From contig NMRA01000317.1 in NCBI GenBank assembly GCA_002633005.1, positions 78,849 to 142,848 on the forward strand: a stretch of DNA of 64,000 nucleotides, read 5' to 3'. The stretch comes from Phoronis australis (taxonomy: Eukaryota > Phoronida > Phoronidae). Of this stretch, positions 34,976-47,700 are shown in pieces. Made by a program: the position numbers and the translations under genes. Each line of letters starts with the position of its first letter. The stretch's first letter is position 1. Below the pieces are notes generated by a model. That model made no database searches. It had not been told where the DNA came from and saw only the letters and a program-made list of their open reading frames with translations.

Positions 34976-35461
34976 GGCCTTTCATACTAACGTGGACACG
35001 TCGATGGTTTGGGGAGTTGCGGTCAGTATGAACGCTCAACTCCGGTCCTGGATCGAAGTTAACAGCTCCAGTTAACATTACAGTTAACAGGTGGTTTTAA
35101 CAGCACAGCGTCGACGCTGCGGTGCAGTATGAACGGTTAACTTTGTTCTAGTCGAAGTTGTCGCCGTCAACAATTACAGGGTAGTGCCGTCATTAATAGC
35201 TGCTTATTTTTCTCTAATAATAACCAGTTGATTTAAAAATAAGTTTAATGTCAATTAGCACATGTAAATGTTCCCAAATTGTCACATTGAAAAAAATCTT
35301 AGGGTGCAGCGCTACCTTGTGATAACTTCGATGATACCAGCGTCACCTCCCGTTTACTTCGATGCTCATTAAAACTACTGAAGCCAGTATGAACGGTCCA
35401 GTTAACTGCGCTGTTTATGTCGACGCTCCTCAGACTGGAGTTAAGTCAATATGAAAGGGGC
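34976..35461 (-). mobile_element. 500-bp inverted-repeat element, copy 2 (opposite orientation)
   Basis: It starts GGCCTTTCATACTAACGTGG and ends AAGTCAATATGAAAGGGGC. It is the reverse complement of copy 1 along most of its length, sharing the CATCGAAG/CTTCGATG blocks and GCGTCGACGCTGCGG. Confidence 0.85.
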
Positions 35462-37277
35462 TTTTAACACTGACAGGTAAAAATTCCCCTCCTGGAAACA
35501 GTGTCTTGATTGAGACTACATGTTCTGGACTGAAAAAAAATCAATATAGAGAAAAGATTTGGAACTTTACTTTTTTCAAAATTGTCATCTTAAGCATTTA
35601 AGAATACATTTACTTTGTACCGCAAAGCTGCAATCAAACAAAATTTGGGAAAATTATGAGTATGTGCGGCAATATTAGCAATTTTGTAGGATTGTTTTTC
35701 ATAAGCCTGGCCTTTACAATCTTCTGTAATAACACATTGGTACTTATTGAACAGATACATCGCCCAAAATCTTGGGCCATACTCGTACGACTTGTACCCC
35801 TTGCTTGGCAAAATTTTCAAGAATTTCACTTTTAAATGCTGGTGCTCGGTAATACTCCCACCCTGAGTTTAGTAGACATTCGTGACATTCCTGTCCTTAA
35901 AAATACCCATCAACAGAGAATTCAATGTCCTGTCTAAAACCCACATGATTTGCTTACTAAACAGTGCATTGCTCACATATCCCTCTTCCACCTTCATTCA
36001 GCTCTTAGATTGTCACGTTTTTCCTGTTTTGATGCACTGCATCGTCTGCCTTCTAACTTTTTAACTTGATTAGAGGTTTTTGGTTTCTACAGCCTGTAAT
36101 TGATCTGCTCTTCATGAATAGTGACATCTGTCATACGCGTAGCTTGAAAAGTGAAATTCCATGACTAGCTAGCTGGCACCGTGTTGGTACTGTGTTTTAG
36201 CAAATAGGGAGGGCTGAAGTAACTGTGGCTGTCATAGTATAGTAATTTTTGTTGCATGACCACTAATACTTTTGCCCTCTGATTGACTGAAACTTAGTGT
36301 AGTAACTTGTTACAAGGTGATGTTGACCGACTAACCATGGAATATCTTTTATCATTCATGCCACCGGATGTCAGATGTTACTCTTCCTGGTCTGACCAAT
36401 TACACCTGCAGAAACCATAAACCCCTGAACATGTAAACAAAGTGAGCAGACGATGGTAGTACAAAGTAGACAAGAACATGTCATTCTAATAAGAAACTAA
36501 TATAATCAGAGGAAAGGATTGTCTGTGGTCAGATAATAAACCAAATATGTGCTGACCCCTGGGGCATATTTGGATGGCATGGACTTCAGAAGGGCAGTGT
36601 TCGGCTTTGGGCCACATTGCTTTCCCACAGTCTTTGTGACTTGACATCACCCTCAGGATCAGACCATGTTTGCTCTGGAGTAGTCATTCTAACTAATCCA
36701 TCACAACTGATGCTTTTGAAGTTGTAAATGAATACAACACTGGCAGAGAGATGGAACCAAAAATTTTGAGGAATAATATTCTCTACTCCCCAAAAACGGC
36801 ATGCTGATGGCATTTCTTTTTTGTTGTGCCTGTTGCGAGCCGTACCCGCCCAGGTCTCACTCTAAATCTACCTATGCAGAAGTTAGATATTTCTTTTCAG
36901 TGGATTAAGAAGTCTGGTTTCAGTCAAAGTCAGATTTTTGGCTCTTAGTTATTATGATATGCTATGGATATTGTATTGTATTTATGATGCTGAAAAGTGT
37001 AGATGTGGTTCCCTCAGCACTGTGGTCCATTTCAATCAAATACTTTTGCACTGATGTAAATTTCATCCGAGTATCACTGAATTAATGCATATTTTAACAA
37101 ACTGCTGTATTTTTGCGTCTGTGCCATTCATTTTTGTGGGTGATATTTTTAACATGTTAAGAGATATAATTATGTTGTTCTTGTATATTTTGATCATATA
37201 TTTGTAGTTCTCACTTTCTGGTATGCCAAGGAAAGCTTAGTGCTTCCAGGTATGTTGAGCTGCGTGATGATACTTGT

Positions 37278-37283
37278 AATAAA
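37278..37283 (+). terminator. Candidate poly(A) signal AATAAA for the ARHGEF10-like gene
   Basis: AATAAA is followed about 20 bases later by a GT-rich stretch. A nearer alternative is AATAAA at 33016. RNA data would decide. Confidence 0.4.
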
Positions 37284-37300
37284 CCGAATATTCTATGCAA

Positions 37301-38400
37301 GTGTTGTTGTTAATAGCACTGTGTGAATGTGGACAGGATTGACAACACATTGTAGCTTGGTAAGTACTGGTAAGTAATGCCCATTTCTGACAGTTTCCAG
37401 GCATTGTACATTAGCGTGTCTGACTGCCAGTGATATTGTGGTGAACACATCAGTAGTGATGCTGTCATATCTGATGTCCATCTAGTCCCATCTTGAACAA
37501 GACAGGTCAATAACCGGCAGGTACCAGCTCTAGGTCAAACATTGGTCATTGACCATGTAGACTAGACACCTTAGAAATGCCATTCATTGTGTACTACATG
37601 GCACAATGGAAATTGGTGCATTCAAAATTCACTAGGGGTCACTAGTGAAGCAAGGTACCTTTCCTTAAAATACCTGTATTCATGTAAACAGAATGGAACC
37701 CTTTTCACACTAACATGCCCATGATCTGCTGTCTGCTCTCGATCTAGTCGGATATTAGACTGTTAATATGCACTAAGCATTGATATGTACACAGAGTGCA
37801 CCCCAATCTAGGGGTGCTCATCAGTTCATGCAAGGTACAAGGAGACGATTCGAGCACAGCTGTTGGTACCTTATTGCCACACTAGACAAAAAATAGCATG
37901 TCTGGTCTACTTCATAACATATAGAACATTCGGGAACATACAAGATATGTAACAGGGTAAACAGACAAAATGACCACTAGGGGATGCTGAAGAAATAGAA
38001 ATCGCACCTATGGCAAGCTTCATTGAAATTCGTCAGTTCACTAGACATCCGGAAACGCTATTTCCACAAAAAAATAATGAAACGTCCCAGCCTTGGAGTG
38101 CAGGGCACCATTCTAGTGATGCTCTCAACACTTGTCAAATTTCATTAAGTTTCAACCAGGGGTTTTTGGGGTATCGAGTAGAGAGATAAACAGGACGACA
38201 ACATACAACCACATATGTGAGCGCGTAGACAAAGGTACCATTAAATATTAGCACTACCTAATAAATGGTGTTGCTTTTTACTGTAATACAATTGGTTATC
38301 GACTGTGCCAAGTGGCACACTCCTTAGAGCTATTCACGAATTATACAATATCCATCTCCAGTCACCTTTGAGTGCCATGGTGATGGAAAGGTAGAACACA
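37301..38400. other. Intergenic gap between converging genes
   Basis: No exon, RNA gene or clear repeat boundary was recognised. It contains CACTAGGGG-type words (37631, 37974) that only partly match the CTCF-like core discussed elsewhere. Base composition is mixed here, between the T-rich left side and the A/C-rich right side. Confidence 0.4.
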
Positions 38401-38426
38401 AGAACACCAGGATTTAGCGCTTTAGT

Positions 38427-38432
38427 TTATTT
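38427..38432 (-). terminator. Candidate poly(A) signal for the minus-strand gene
   Basis: TTTATT on the + strand is AATAAA on the - strand. It lies where plus-strand composition becomes A/C-rich, giving a 3' UTR of about 3.1 kb if used. Several other TTTATT words occur between here and the stop codon (for example near 41170). Confidence 0.35.
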
Positions 38433-39617
38433 ATTGACAATGAGAAAATTCTGACTGCATTACGAGTTGCATCAAACCCAGAAGACAAACGTACCAAAAT
38501 ATTACACAGGACTTTCAATTTATGTGTTTGTATATTACACACCCGGAAATGTTAATCCCAGTTTCTGGCTTCCAGGGAGTCATCTACGAATGCAAACCTT
38601 TGTCACAAAAAGCCAAAAGTTATTCGCAGGGATTAATCATAATGAAATCAAAATGTACAAGTGTATTAATATAGTACAAACAATAAGAATTTGAGGTCCT
38701 CTAACTATCAGTCGCTTGTGTTTCCAACTACGCTGTGTATACGCAATACAATATACAGTAGACCAGGACAGCAGGACATGCTGCCGTGAGGGAAGACCGG
38801 GATCTGATGTTGCCAACAAATGCACTTTGAAAAAAAACAAAGTCAAGAAACTCAACTCTTAAATGTACGTTTTAGAGTGACCTTAACCCGCATCCTTTTG
38901 AGTTTGTGAATAATTTGCACAAAATTAACATCAGAGTATGAACAATTTCAGAATTATTAGGCTTTTAGATAACCATGGCAGAACACTCCAGTTGATCTCT
39001 TCGTATATTTCAGATATTTTTTCACATATTTCACCCTGAGTAAACAAACAGACACTGACATCAGATCCCCAAATATCAGCAACTTGGGAAGGTAAACATG
39101 GTAACACATAGTCCCAATCTGTTTTGGCAAAACTAGAACTTCACCATGGACTAACTCCATACAATATTGTTCATTTTTTGAAAATCGGACTCTAAGCACG
39201 AGTCACAAGATGCAATGCTGAACAGGGACGAGACAAAAATCGCACCGTTCCGCGCAATGCACCTATTCGTGTTGCCCATGCATACCAACCCAAGCTCGAC
39301 GGCAGAAATGCACAGAAAACACAATGGTTCAAGACGGTACAGCAAATACTACAGACTCCATTAAATAAACCACGCTGTCGTCTACATTTGGCGGCACCAT
39401 TAACCATTTAATGTCCAGTACTTAATACTGCTTCCAACTACACACAAATAATCCCTGAGCATAAAAATGGTTAAGCAGCACCGTCACACAAACAAATACC
39501 CGTATAATTAAAAGCTACTCAAGCCTTTATAACAGTACACACAGGTTGAACACAAGGGATATACTGCTCACTGGAATTTTCATGGTTTACAGTTAAAAAT
39601 TTCCCTGTCTTGCTTCT

Positions 39618-39822
39618 ATGGTAAAATCTCATAAATTCATACATTTTTTCAATTTCAAATCCTTGCCACATTCGTGAAAATGTTTACAATTCTTAAAATA
39701 TTGTACTATTGCTATGGCAGAGAACTTGAACTCTTACAAAGTACTCACACCACGCAACTCCTAAAACGAGAAAATAACCTCTCAGTAGTCCATCACTGTG
39801 GTCTAAATTAATGAGATTTTAC
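39618..39822 (-). mobile_element. GTAAAATCTCACC-type MITE in the minus-gene 3' UTR region
   Basis: It starts ATGGTAAAATCTCATAAATT and ends CTAAATTAATGAGATTTTAC, a clear inverted pair. The interior is diverged. Confidence 0.65.
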
Positions 39823-40889
39823 CCCAGTAGTTGAGGTAGCCATCAGAAAACCAGTAATCAAAATAATCATAACAGAAACATTTTTAAGACATGCTTGAAG
39901 CCTCATATGGAGATAAATAGGCCAAATCAGGCTAAAATCACCAACGTTTAACCAGCATAAAACGAATTTACACAGCAAATCTAACCTCAGAAACAACTAA
40001 CGAACTGCACTGTGTCCCTTGAGGAATTGTGTAAAACTGGGAACAATAACTCGACCAGTCAAAGAAGCTGTAAAACGTATCCGGCTAATGGTATGGGCCT
40101 GTAGGTGGCATCACAATGAAACAAATAAACAGTATATCCCTCAGACAGCCTGTAGCTCCAAGTAATTTACCAAGGACAATTGATAACAGCGGTACAGAAA
40201 CACCGGATTAAACAACAGCACAGATACAAGACTCCTCGCAGTCAGCCGCATGCAACCAAACAGCCCTGCAAACTTTGGAGCTGCTCTAAGTTAAATGCTT
40301 TAAAGATACACAACAATATATAATTAATATAATCTTTGTCACAAACATGACCTCCCTGACCCAACTCGACATTCATACATATGTACAAGTCACAGACAAG
40401 AGCATGCTGTGTCAGAGAGTGTACAATATAGACCCTATAACAATTAGAACATAACACCTAGATATTCTCTACAAATACAACAATTGTGTAATGTAAATCA
40501 CTGACCATCTCATTTTGTGCACAAAATCTCTTTCTAAACTTCGTGAAGTTACATTCCTGAACAGATCAGTTACAGCACAAGCAATATTACACTGGCGTGG
40601 TAGAATGAAGCACAGTACATTTTAAGTCCTACATAAGACCTACTATATTATTCTGACTCAGGTGTGACGCACACCAATTTACAGACAGAATGTCCAGGGT
40701 AAAAACAGCATATACGACCCATGTATATGTCACTCTAGGACCCCAACATAGTGCTAACTATGACCCCCGTACATGTCAATCTAGGACCTCCACACTTCTT
40801 CCAACTACAATGTCATCTGAAATGAGTCACAGTTAGGCTTCAATTAATTGAGTCGTATGATTGGTCACTACACAGCCATACTGGCGTCG

Positions 40890-41160
40890 GGAGTTACCAG
40901 TGGTACCGAAGACATATCCGTTGAAACACTTATCAAGCGAACGAACTTCCACACCAACTTAACTCTGGAACTAGAGGAGCATCAAAGTTAACTGTGAAGT
41001 TAGTTGAACCTTCACACTGCCTTCAGAAAATAACCGAAACCAAATATCAAGTAATACTACAAGACGCCGTTGAGAGCAACACCTGACAATAACTCTGACG
41101 ACGCAGGTGTTAACCCTTCATACCCCATTTATGAGTTGACGCTCCAGTGTTAAATCTACA
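40890..41160. mobile_element. Decayed relative of the 500-bp inverted-repeat element
   Basis: ACTTAACTCTGGAACTAGAG, AAAGTTAACTGTGAAGTTAG and CTTCACACTGCCTTC echo blocks of copies 1 and 2. Similarity is patchy. Confidence 0.4.
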
Positions 41161-41545
41161 AATCAGAGTGGTTTTATTTCGAAGGACACCTAAATCCAGT
41201 ATTGGCACCTCTAAACACAAATTTCATGAGGTAGAAATCGAATAATTGTAGCAGCATTAACCTTCTAATGGCTGCGTAACACTATGCCATGGCATAACTA
41301 ATGCTATCACCAATCAAACCAGGTGTGCATTCCATAGACGCGAGAACCACACGAAAATGCAAGACTTCACTAGATGTCGCCGTGTACAACACGGGAAACA
41401 CACAATCACACCAGCTTTCTCAGCCAGATTCTCACATCTGTGAAACTACCTAGGTTGTAGTTTTCTAATATGCACCAGTTCATTTTTGACAACAGATTAA
41501 GTCCCGGGGGGGTTACCCATTCTAAAGTCAATCTTTCATCCAACT

Positions 41546-41767
41546 TCAATTGTGGTCGTGTCCGGAAGTCATGTCTACCGGGGCCACCTGGTCCTTGCTT
41601 CTCTGTTTGATCTGCGCCAGGGCCTTCTGGCGGGGAGACATCACCCCCGTCACTGGAAGAAGAGGGTCCCCAACCGTTGTGCTGAGTCGGTCCAACTCTG
41701 CTTTGAGGTCCGATATTTCAAGGCGCATTCGCACATTGTCCTGCTGGTATTCCTCCAGCATGTGATT
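41546..41767 (-). CDS. Minus-gene terminal coding exon (second coiled coil)
   Basis: Acceptor CGTTTCAG on the - strand (CTG at 41768-41770 on +) and stop TGA at 41546-41548. It reads NHMLEEYQQDNVRMRLEISD, LKAELDRLSTTVGDPLLPV, TGVMSPRQKALAQIKQRS and ends DMTSGHDHN. The acceptor directly touches a 46-bp minisatellite that repeats the acceptor motif. Confidence 0.88.
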   Translation of the reverse strand, partial: NHMLEEYQQDNVRMRLEISDLKAELDRLSTTVGDPLLPVTGVMSPRQKALAQIKQRSKDQVAPVDMTSGHDHN

Positions 41768-44700
41768 CTGAAACGAGGACCAACATGTGAATGAACTACA
41801 GCCACTAAGCTCCTCTGAACGAGGACCAACATGTGCATGAACTACAGCCGCTAAGCTCCTCTCAACGAGGACCAACATGCGCATGAACTACAGCCACTAA
41901 GCTCCTCTGAACGAAGACCAACATGTGCATGAACTACAGCCACTAAGCTCCTCTGAACGAGGACCAACATGTGCATGAACTACAGCCACTAAGCTCCTCT
42001 AAACGAAGACCAACATGTGCATGAACTACAGCCACTAAGCTCCTCTGAACGAGGACCAACATGTGCATGAACTACAGCCACTAAGCTCCTCTGAGGTCTT
42101 ACTGAAACAATATGGTTCAACTGCAGACACTCTACAGTATACAAATTTAGCAATAAATTAACCCCAGCATAAGTGTGATCATTCCAAACTCCAAATAATG
42201 ACAAACGAGGGTACACCTAACCCTAATCAGGTATAGCTTGAAATTGCAGATCTCAACAGCATATTCTTGAAGTAAAATCTAAGTCCTGGATTAAAGCACC
42301 AATGAGAAAGGACTAAGTAAGGAGGCTAATAAGAGATTGTTGCAGCCAGTCTTCGGATTTCTGATGAGGGTAACTACTGCCTGGCCAGGACAGATGGCCT
42401 TTATAACCTCAAATAAAAAAATGCTGCCAGTAGTCATAAGACTCTGACTGGGCGTTATCAGTTCAACAAAAGTGGGTTAGAATCAACCAATACCAATATA
42501 CATAATGCAAGATAAAGTGTTGTTAAGGTGCCTTAAAAACAACAGGGTACTTTAAAATGGTAGAGTTGAACTAATATCAACACAGATTTGTAAAGGACAT
42601 CTAGCCTTGTGACTACTGAGTGCCTGGGAATAATTAAAGTGACCAAAGACCAACTCATTAATCAGCAGCTCTTTGCAGGAAGCATTGAGGATCAGTCATA
42701 AAACCACCAGCACAAAGTAATGCATCTAATGTGACAACAATAAAGCATATTTGCCGACTTCTACTGTATTTTTGAACTTGCAGAGTGTTACACTTGATTG
42801 CATAACCAAATTAAATGTTAATATCTATGATCTGATTAGACACAGGAATTAAGCAATGCAATATTGATCATTAAGTCTGATTACTCTAGCACTCACAGAT
42901 GAACAGCCCAACATGCTTAAGAGGGTACCAGGCCTTTTGTAGAGAATGTTTTCAGAAAAGGTACCGTTTCACACCGATTTTTTGTCAAAAAAGGCACCTT
43001 CTGTAGGNTAAAACCACCAGCACAAAGTAATGCATCTAATGTGACAACAATAAAGCATATTTGCCGACTTCTACTGTATTTTTGAACTTGCAGAGTGTTA
43101 CACTTGATTGCATAACCAAATTAAATGTTAATATCTATGATCTGATTAGACACAGGAATTAAGCAATGCAATATTGATCATTAAGTCTGATTACTCTAGC
43201 ACTCACAGATGAACAGCCCAACATGCTTAAGAGGGTACCAGGCCTTTTGTAGAGAATGTTTTCAGAAAAGGTACCGTTTCACACCGATTTTTTGTCAAAA
43301 AAAGGCACCTTCTGTAGGGAAACTGGTCGTGAAAGTCATTTTTCTGAGCGCCATGTCCCATATACCTCTTCTACAGATGTATACCCAGCAGGCAACAGCC
43401 ACTCCACTGCGGTAAAGTTTAGAAAACAGTGCAGGTCATGTGCTACTGAATACGTAATGAGACCCCCCCATGTCAGTGAGACCCCCAGTGTCAGTGAGAC
43501 CTCCAGTGTCAGTGAGACCCCCAATGTCAGTGAGATCCCCCATGCCAGTGAGCCCCCAATGTCAGTGAGACCTCTAATTTCGTGGCTTTGCAATCATATG
43601 TCTCCCAGAATGCAACACTCAGAGGAGTGGTCCAATCACATACTTGCTGGCTAGTAATGTCTTAATGTCTCTGGAATGCTAGTAAATTCTGTGATGCTCA
43701 ACTAATGCCAATTATAAACACAGACTTCACCTGTCTACTTCCTCATAAGATGACTTCAGCAATCAAGTTGAACCATTTAGAATACACAACAGACATTCAC
43801 AAGACTTAAATATTTATAAATAAGCAATAACACTAGGCACTGGTCAGAAGCTCAAACAACATTTTCCCCACTGCATAACAGTTGATGAGGGTGTATGCGT
43901 CCTGCAGAAGTTTCTAGCCAAAAGTAAGGGGGAGAAAAGAGAGCTCCCACGAACATACTTGAGACATAACTAGCATAACTTACCAAAATGAGTCACTGAA
44001 GCGATTGGTCAGTGAGGTTGGAAAGTTGAATTATGGGATAGAAATTGTGAATTATGGGATAGAAATCGCTCTTTCCGTAAGCAAAGATTTCTCGCCACAA
44101 ATGCAAGGCTAATTTCTTGGATCTATGGACTGCAGACCAGACCAAGGATGTATGCATGGAAAGACGATTAAGCACAGACCAAACTGACCCCCACAGATAA
44201 GTTTCCCCCGTACAAAATGGACGGCTATGTGCCTGAACTAGGCCAGGAAGTAGACACACACCAATACCACTACTTCAGTTCAAAAATGGACATTTTAAAA
44301 GAAAGACCCGTTTCAAACAAAAACTGACGAAAACCTACCCACAACTACATCAAAATCAAGATAAACCCAACCCATACTAGTGACACAAACGCACCCACAC
44401 CCACACCCAACCACACACCAATCCTTATAGTGTGAGAATAGACTGAGCTAGTGGGCCATATGTCTAGCCAATACTTACATCAGGCTGATGGTGTGCTGGG
44501 GGAGGACTGGTCAGAGCAGGGCTGCGCTCACCATTCAACCTCATCAGAGCCGTCTTCATACTGGACAGCTCGCGAAACTGGTCTCGATTGGTCAGCCGAA
44601 GGACTTCATTCTCCTGCAAAAACAGTTCAAATTGTTACTTTCGGTTTGTTAGTCAAAAATTTTCCATATTTAAAAGCACATCTCATATAGCCATCACAAT

Positions 44701-47700
44701 TGCATTGTCTCAATAAAATTGAAACCCGAATAGAAGTTCAGCCAGAATTTCAAAAACAGTGCGTATCAAATGGGTTTTCCCAATTTCTCAGGTCATCCAT
44801 GACCAATAACACATGACAGTGTTTTCAAGACATCAAGTCAAATTGCGATTACAATGTTACTGCAGAGACATGGCTCTGCAATAAAGGTTTCCTATCTTAC
44901 ATCAATTCTAAACAAACTTTTTACTGTCAGGCCAATGAATTCCAGTAGCTGCTGCCACAAGTTAAAAGAGACAACAAAGCCTACTTTACTTGGGTGTCCA
45001 AATGCAGAACAGGGCCTCCTAGTTAGATGGTCTAAATTTGAGTCACGGTGTCTATATTAAGTCCTCAACATACTTTACATCAAGACCTAGCAACAACATG
45101 CACATACACTAGATCTACAAATATTAAAGGAGCTCCAAATTCACCAGGTGGCACCACTGAACTACCAGTTCTATCAAAGCAATAGTAAAACTGGGATTCT
45201 GTTCCCAAACTATTCTAATAACACAACAAAAAGAGAACCTAAGCTCCACTATCACCACCTAATAACACCAATCACATCAGTTAAAACAGGAGGGTTTTCT
45301 TAGTTTCACTAAAGCCAGTGTGTTTACTAAACAATCTTTAGATGTGCTTGAGATTAGATTTACACTGGGTGAAATAACCGGCTCTACATTCAATAAGGAG
45401 TGTTGAGGAGGATGGAGACAATGGCTTCCTGAGTGCATGACATATGAAGGTTTTTTATTGCTAAATGAAGGGCAATTCACACAAACCGAATTCAAGCATC
45501 TTCTTTCATGGAGGTAGAAAAAAGGCATTGTATGATTGATCTAGCTTACATCTGAAATGAATAATGCTGTATCATGGCTCATTCCAGTTTCATGATGCCT
45601 GCACATTGTAACTCAGAATGCAGACCCCTCATCCATGAGGATAAAGGTACCTGTGCTTTCTGAGACGGGAATCTTATTGGATGAGGATGTGTTTAACAGG
45701 GATGGAAACTGAAATGGGTTTCAACCGAAAGCAATCAATTAGATAAAGATTTATTCTTTACTTGAGGTACACTTAAGTGTCTTCAAATACCTAATTTCTC
45801 AAGAAATGTGAACAAGAAGAAAAGTTTACTTATTTCTTAGAATTCTCAAAAAGGGGGGGCTATTTTCCACAATTTTGTAACATTTTCGGCAAATACTTTT
45901 ATTCAAATTTGAAAAACTGTGTAATCAAGAGTCCATTAAGAACCCCACCAGCCAGTACCTATTCCAGTTGTCTGGCATAAGTAGTCGGTAACAAGGCTCC
46001 ACTCCAAAGCCAGCCAAACTGAGCATTGTGGTCCCAATTGATAGTCCTATGATGGATAGATCTAACAACTGCCCTCATCAAACACCCATACCTCCTGGCT
46101 TACATTATGCAGGACTCAGCTGAAAACATCTTTCATTACATAAGCTTCACATGATCACCTCACCTGAACTGAGGCAAGGCAACTCAAGCTCAACCCTTTC
46201 AAAATCACCTGGTTAAAACTAATGACCTAGAGCCCACTTCATGAAACTTGTTTTTAATGCAAGCTCAACAACAGGTAGCGCCACAGCAACTACATTCATT
46301 GTCCAACATTGTAATGCCGTGGTGGACTGGTTTTACATCTTGCGTTTTTCCTTGGTCACAATTCACAAATGAAACTCGTCTCCACAAAATCAGGTTCCAC
46401 ATTATAGAAATATCTTTGCCATCTTTTGATAATATTATTGTCTACTCTCTATTACACAAACTCAGTTCAGTGAAAAGGACTTGCAGTATAAAAATAGCAC
46501 TTGTAAAGGTAATAGCTAACCTCTTGCAAGTATAACAACTTTCTATTTTGGTCTAGGTATTCAAAAACTTGGTATGCGCACACTTACATAACTTGAATGT
46601 TACATAATCAGACTTCCAACGATGATTTTTCAGTCTGCAGGGAACTTGTCACTCACTGCAACATTTTGCAATCTGGTCGCTTTTTCCAGTATACCAACAT
46701 TATTTTAAAAAAATCAAAATCAAGTCACAGCTGAGGACAAAAAATAGCAAACGATGTGTATCCCCCCCCTTCCCTTCCCCGTTGTCATATAAAGTCCACT
46801 TGTTCTTTTTAGCTCTTGACACACAAAGGTGCAGCACAATGTCATGAACCAGACAGAATAAGTATGTCATGACCCAGACAAATGGGAAGAACATGTTAAT
46901 TCCAACACATAGATCTCCCACAAAAATCACCCAACTCAGCACGGCACTTAAGGGAGTGCCAAGAGGAACAGTGATAAAATGCAGCGGGTAAAAAAAATGG
47001 GAAAACATGCTANAAACTCGTCTCCACAAAATCAGGTTCCACATTATAGAAATATCTTTGCCATCTTTTGATAATATTATTGTCTACTCTCTATTACACA
47101 AACTCAGTTCAGTGAAAAGGACTTGCAGTATAAAAATAGCACTTGTAAAGGTAATAGCTAACCTCTTGCAAGTATAACAACTTTCTATTTTGGTCTAGGT
47201 ATTCAAAAACTTGGTATGCGCACACTTACATAACTTGAATGTTACATAATCAGACTTCCAACGATGATTTTTCAGTCTGCAGGGAACTTGTCACTCACTG
47301 CAACATTTTGCAATCTGGTCGCTTTTTCCAGTATACCAACATTATTTTAAAAAAATCAAAATCAAGTCACAGCTGAGGACAAAAAATAGCAAAGGATGTG
47401 TATCCCCCCCCTTCCCTTCCCCGTTGTCATATAAAGTCCACTTGTTCTTTTTAGCTCTTGACACACAAAGGTGCAGCACAATGTCATGAACCAGACAGAA
47501 TAAGTATGTCATGACCCAGACAAATGGGAAGAACAGGTTAATTCCAACACATAGATCTCCCACAAAAATCACCCCAACTCAGCACGGCACTTAAGGGAGT
47601 GCCAAGAGGAACAGTGATAAAATGCAGCGGGTAAAAAAATGGGAAAACACGCTATGCTTCATTTCATGACTTACGCTGTGGCTGAATAATAAGATTACAA

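Larger units (their letters stand above)
32669..37300 (+). other. Probable 3' UTR and downstream region of the ARHGEF10-like gene
   Basis: No coding exon was found here. Candidate poly(A) signals AATAAA lie at 33016 and 37278. The second is followed by GT-rich sequence (GTGTTGTTGTT near 37300), the normal arrangement, and fits the end of T-rich plus-strand composition. The stretch contains a 33136-33570 element and the 34976-35461 element. The extent of the UTR is inferred, not seen. Confidence 0.45.
38433..41545 (-). other. Probable 3' UTR of the minus-strand coiled-coil gene
   Basis: It follows the TGA stop at 41546-41548 with no further exon recognised. It contains a GTAAAATCTC-type repeat (39618-39822) and a decayed copy of the 500-bp inverted-repeat family (about 40890-41160). 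The UTR extent is inferred. Confidence 0.35.
41768..44478 (-). other. Last intron of the minus-strand gene
   Basis: It contains the acceptor-bearing minisatellite, a likely assembly duplication around the N at 43008, an 18-bp minisatellite at 43459-43571 and a 23-bp direct duplication near 44027-44070. No exon recognised. Confidence 0.6.

Noticed and set aside
43256-43654. Plus-strand open frame with VSETPS repeats
   Set aside because: It is explained by an 18-bp minisatellite inside an intron of the minus-strand gene; no splice context or homology.
46700-47572. Hydrophobic minus-strand open frame present twice (FFPFVWVMTYLFCLVHDIV)
   Set aside because: The two copies come from the apparent assembly duplication, one is broken by a base insertion, there are no splice sites, and it lies inside an intron.
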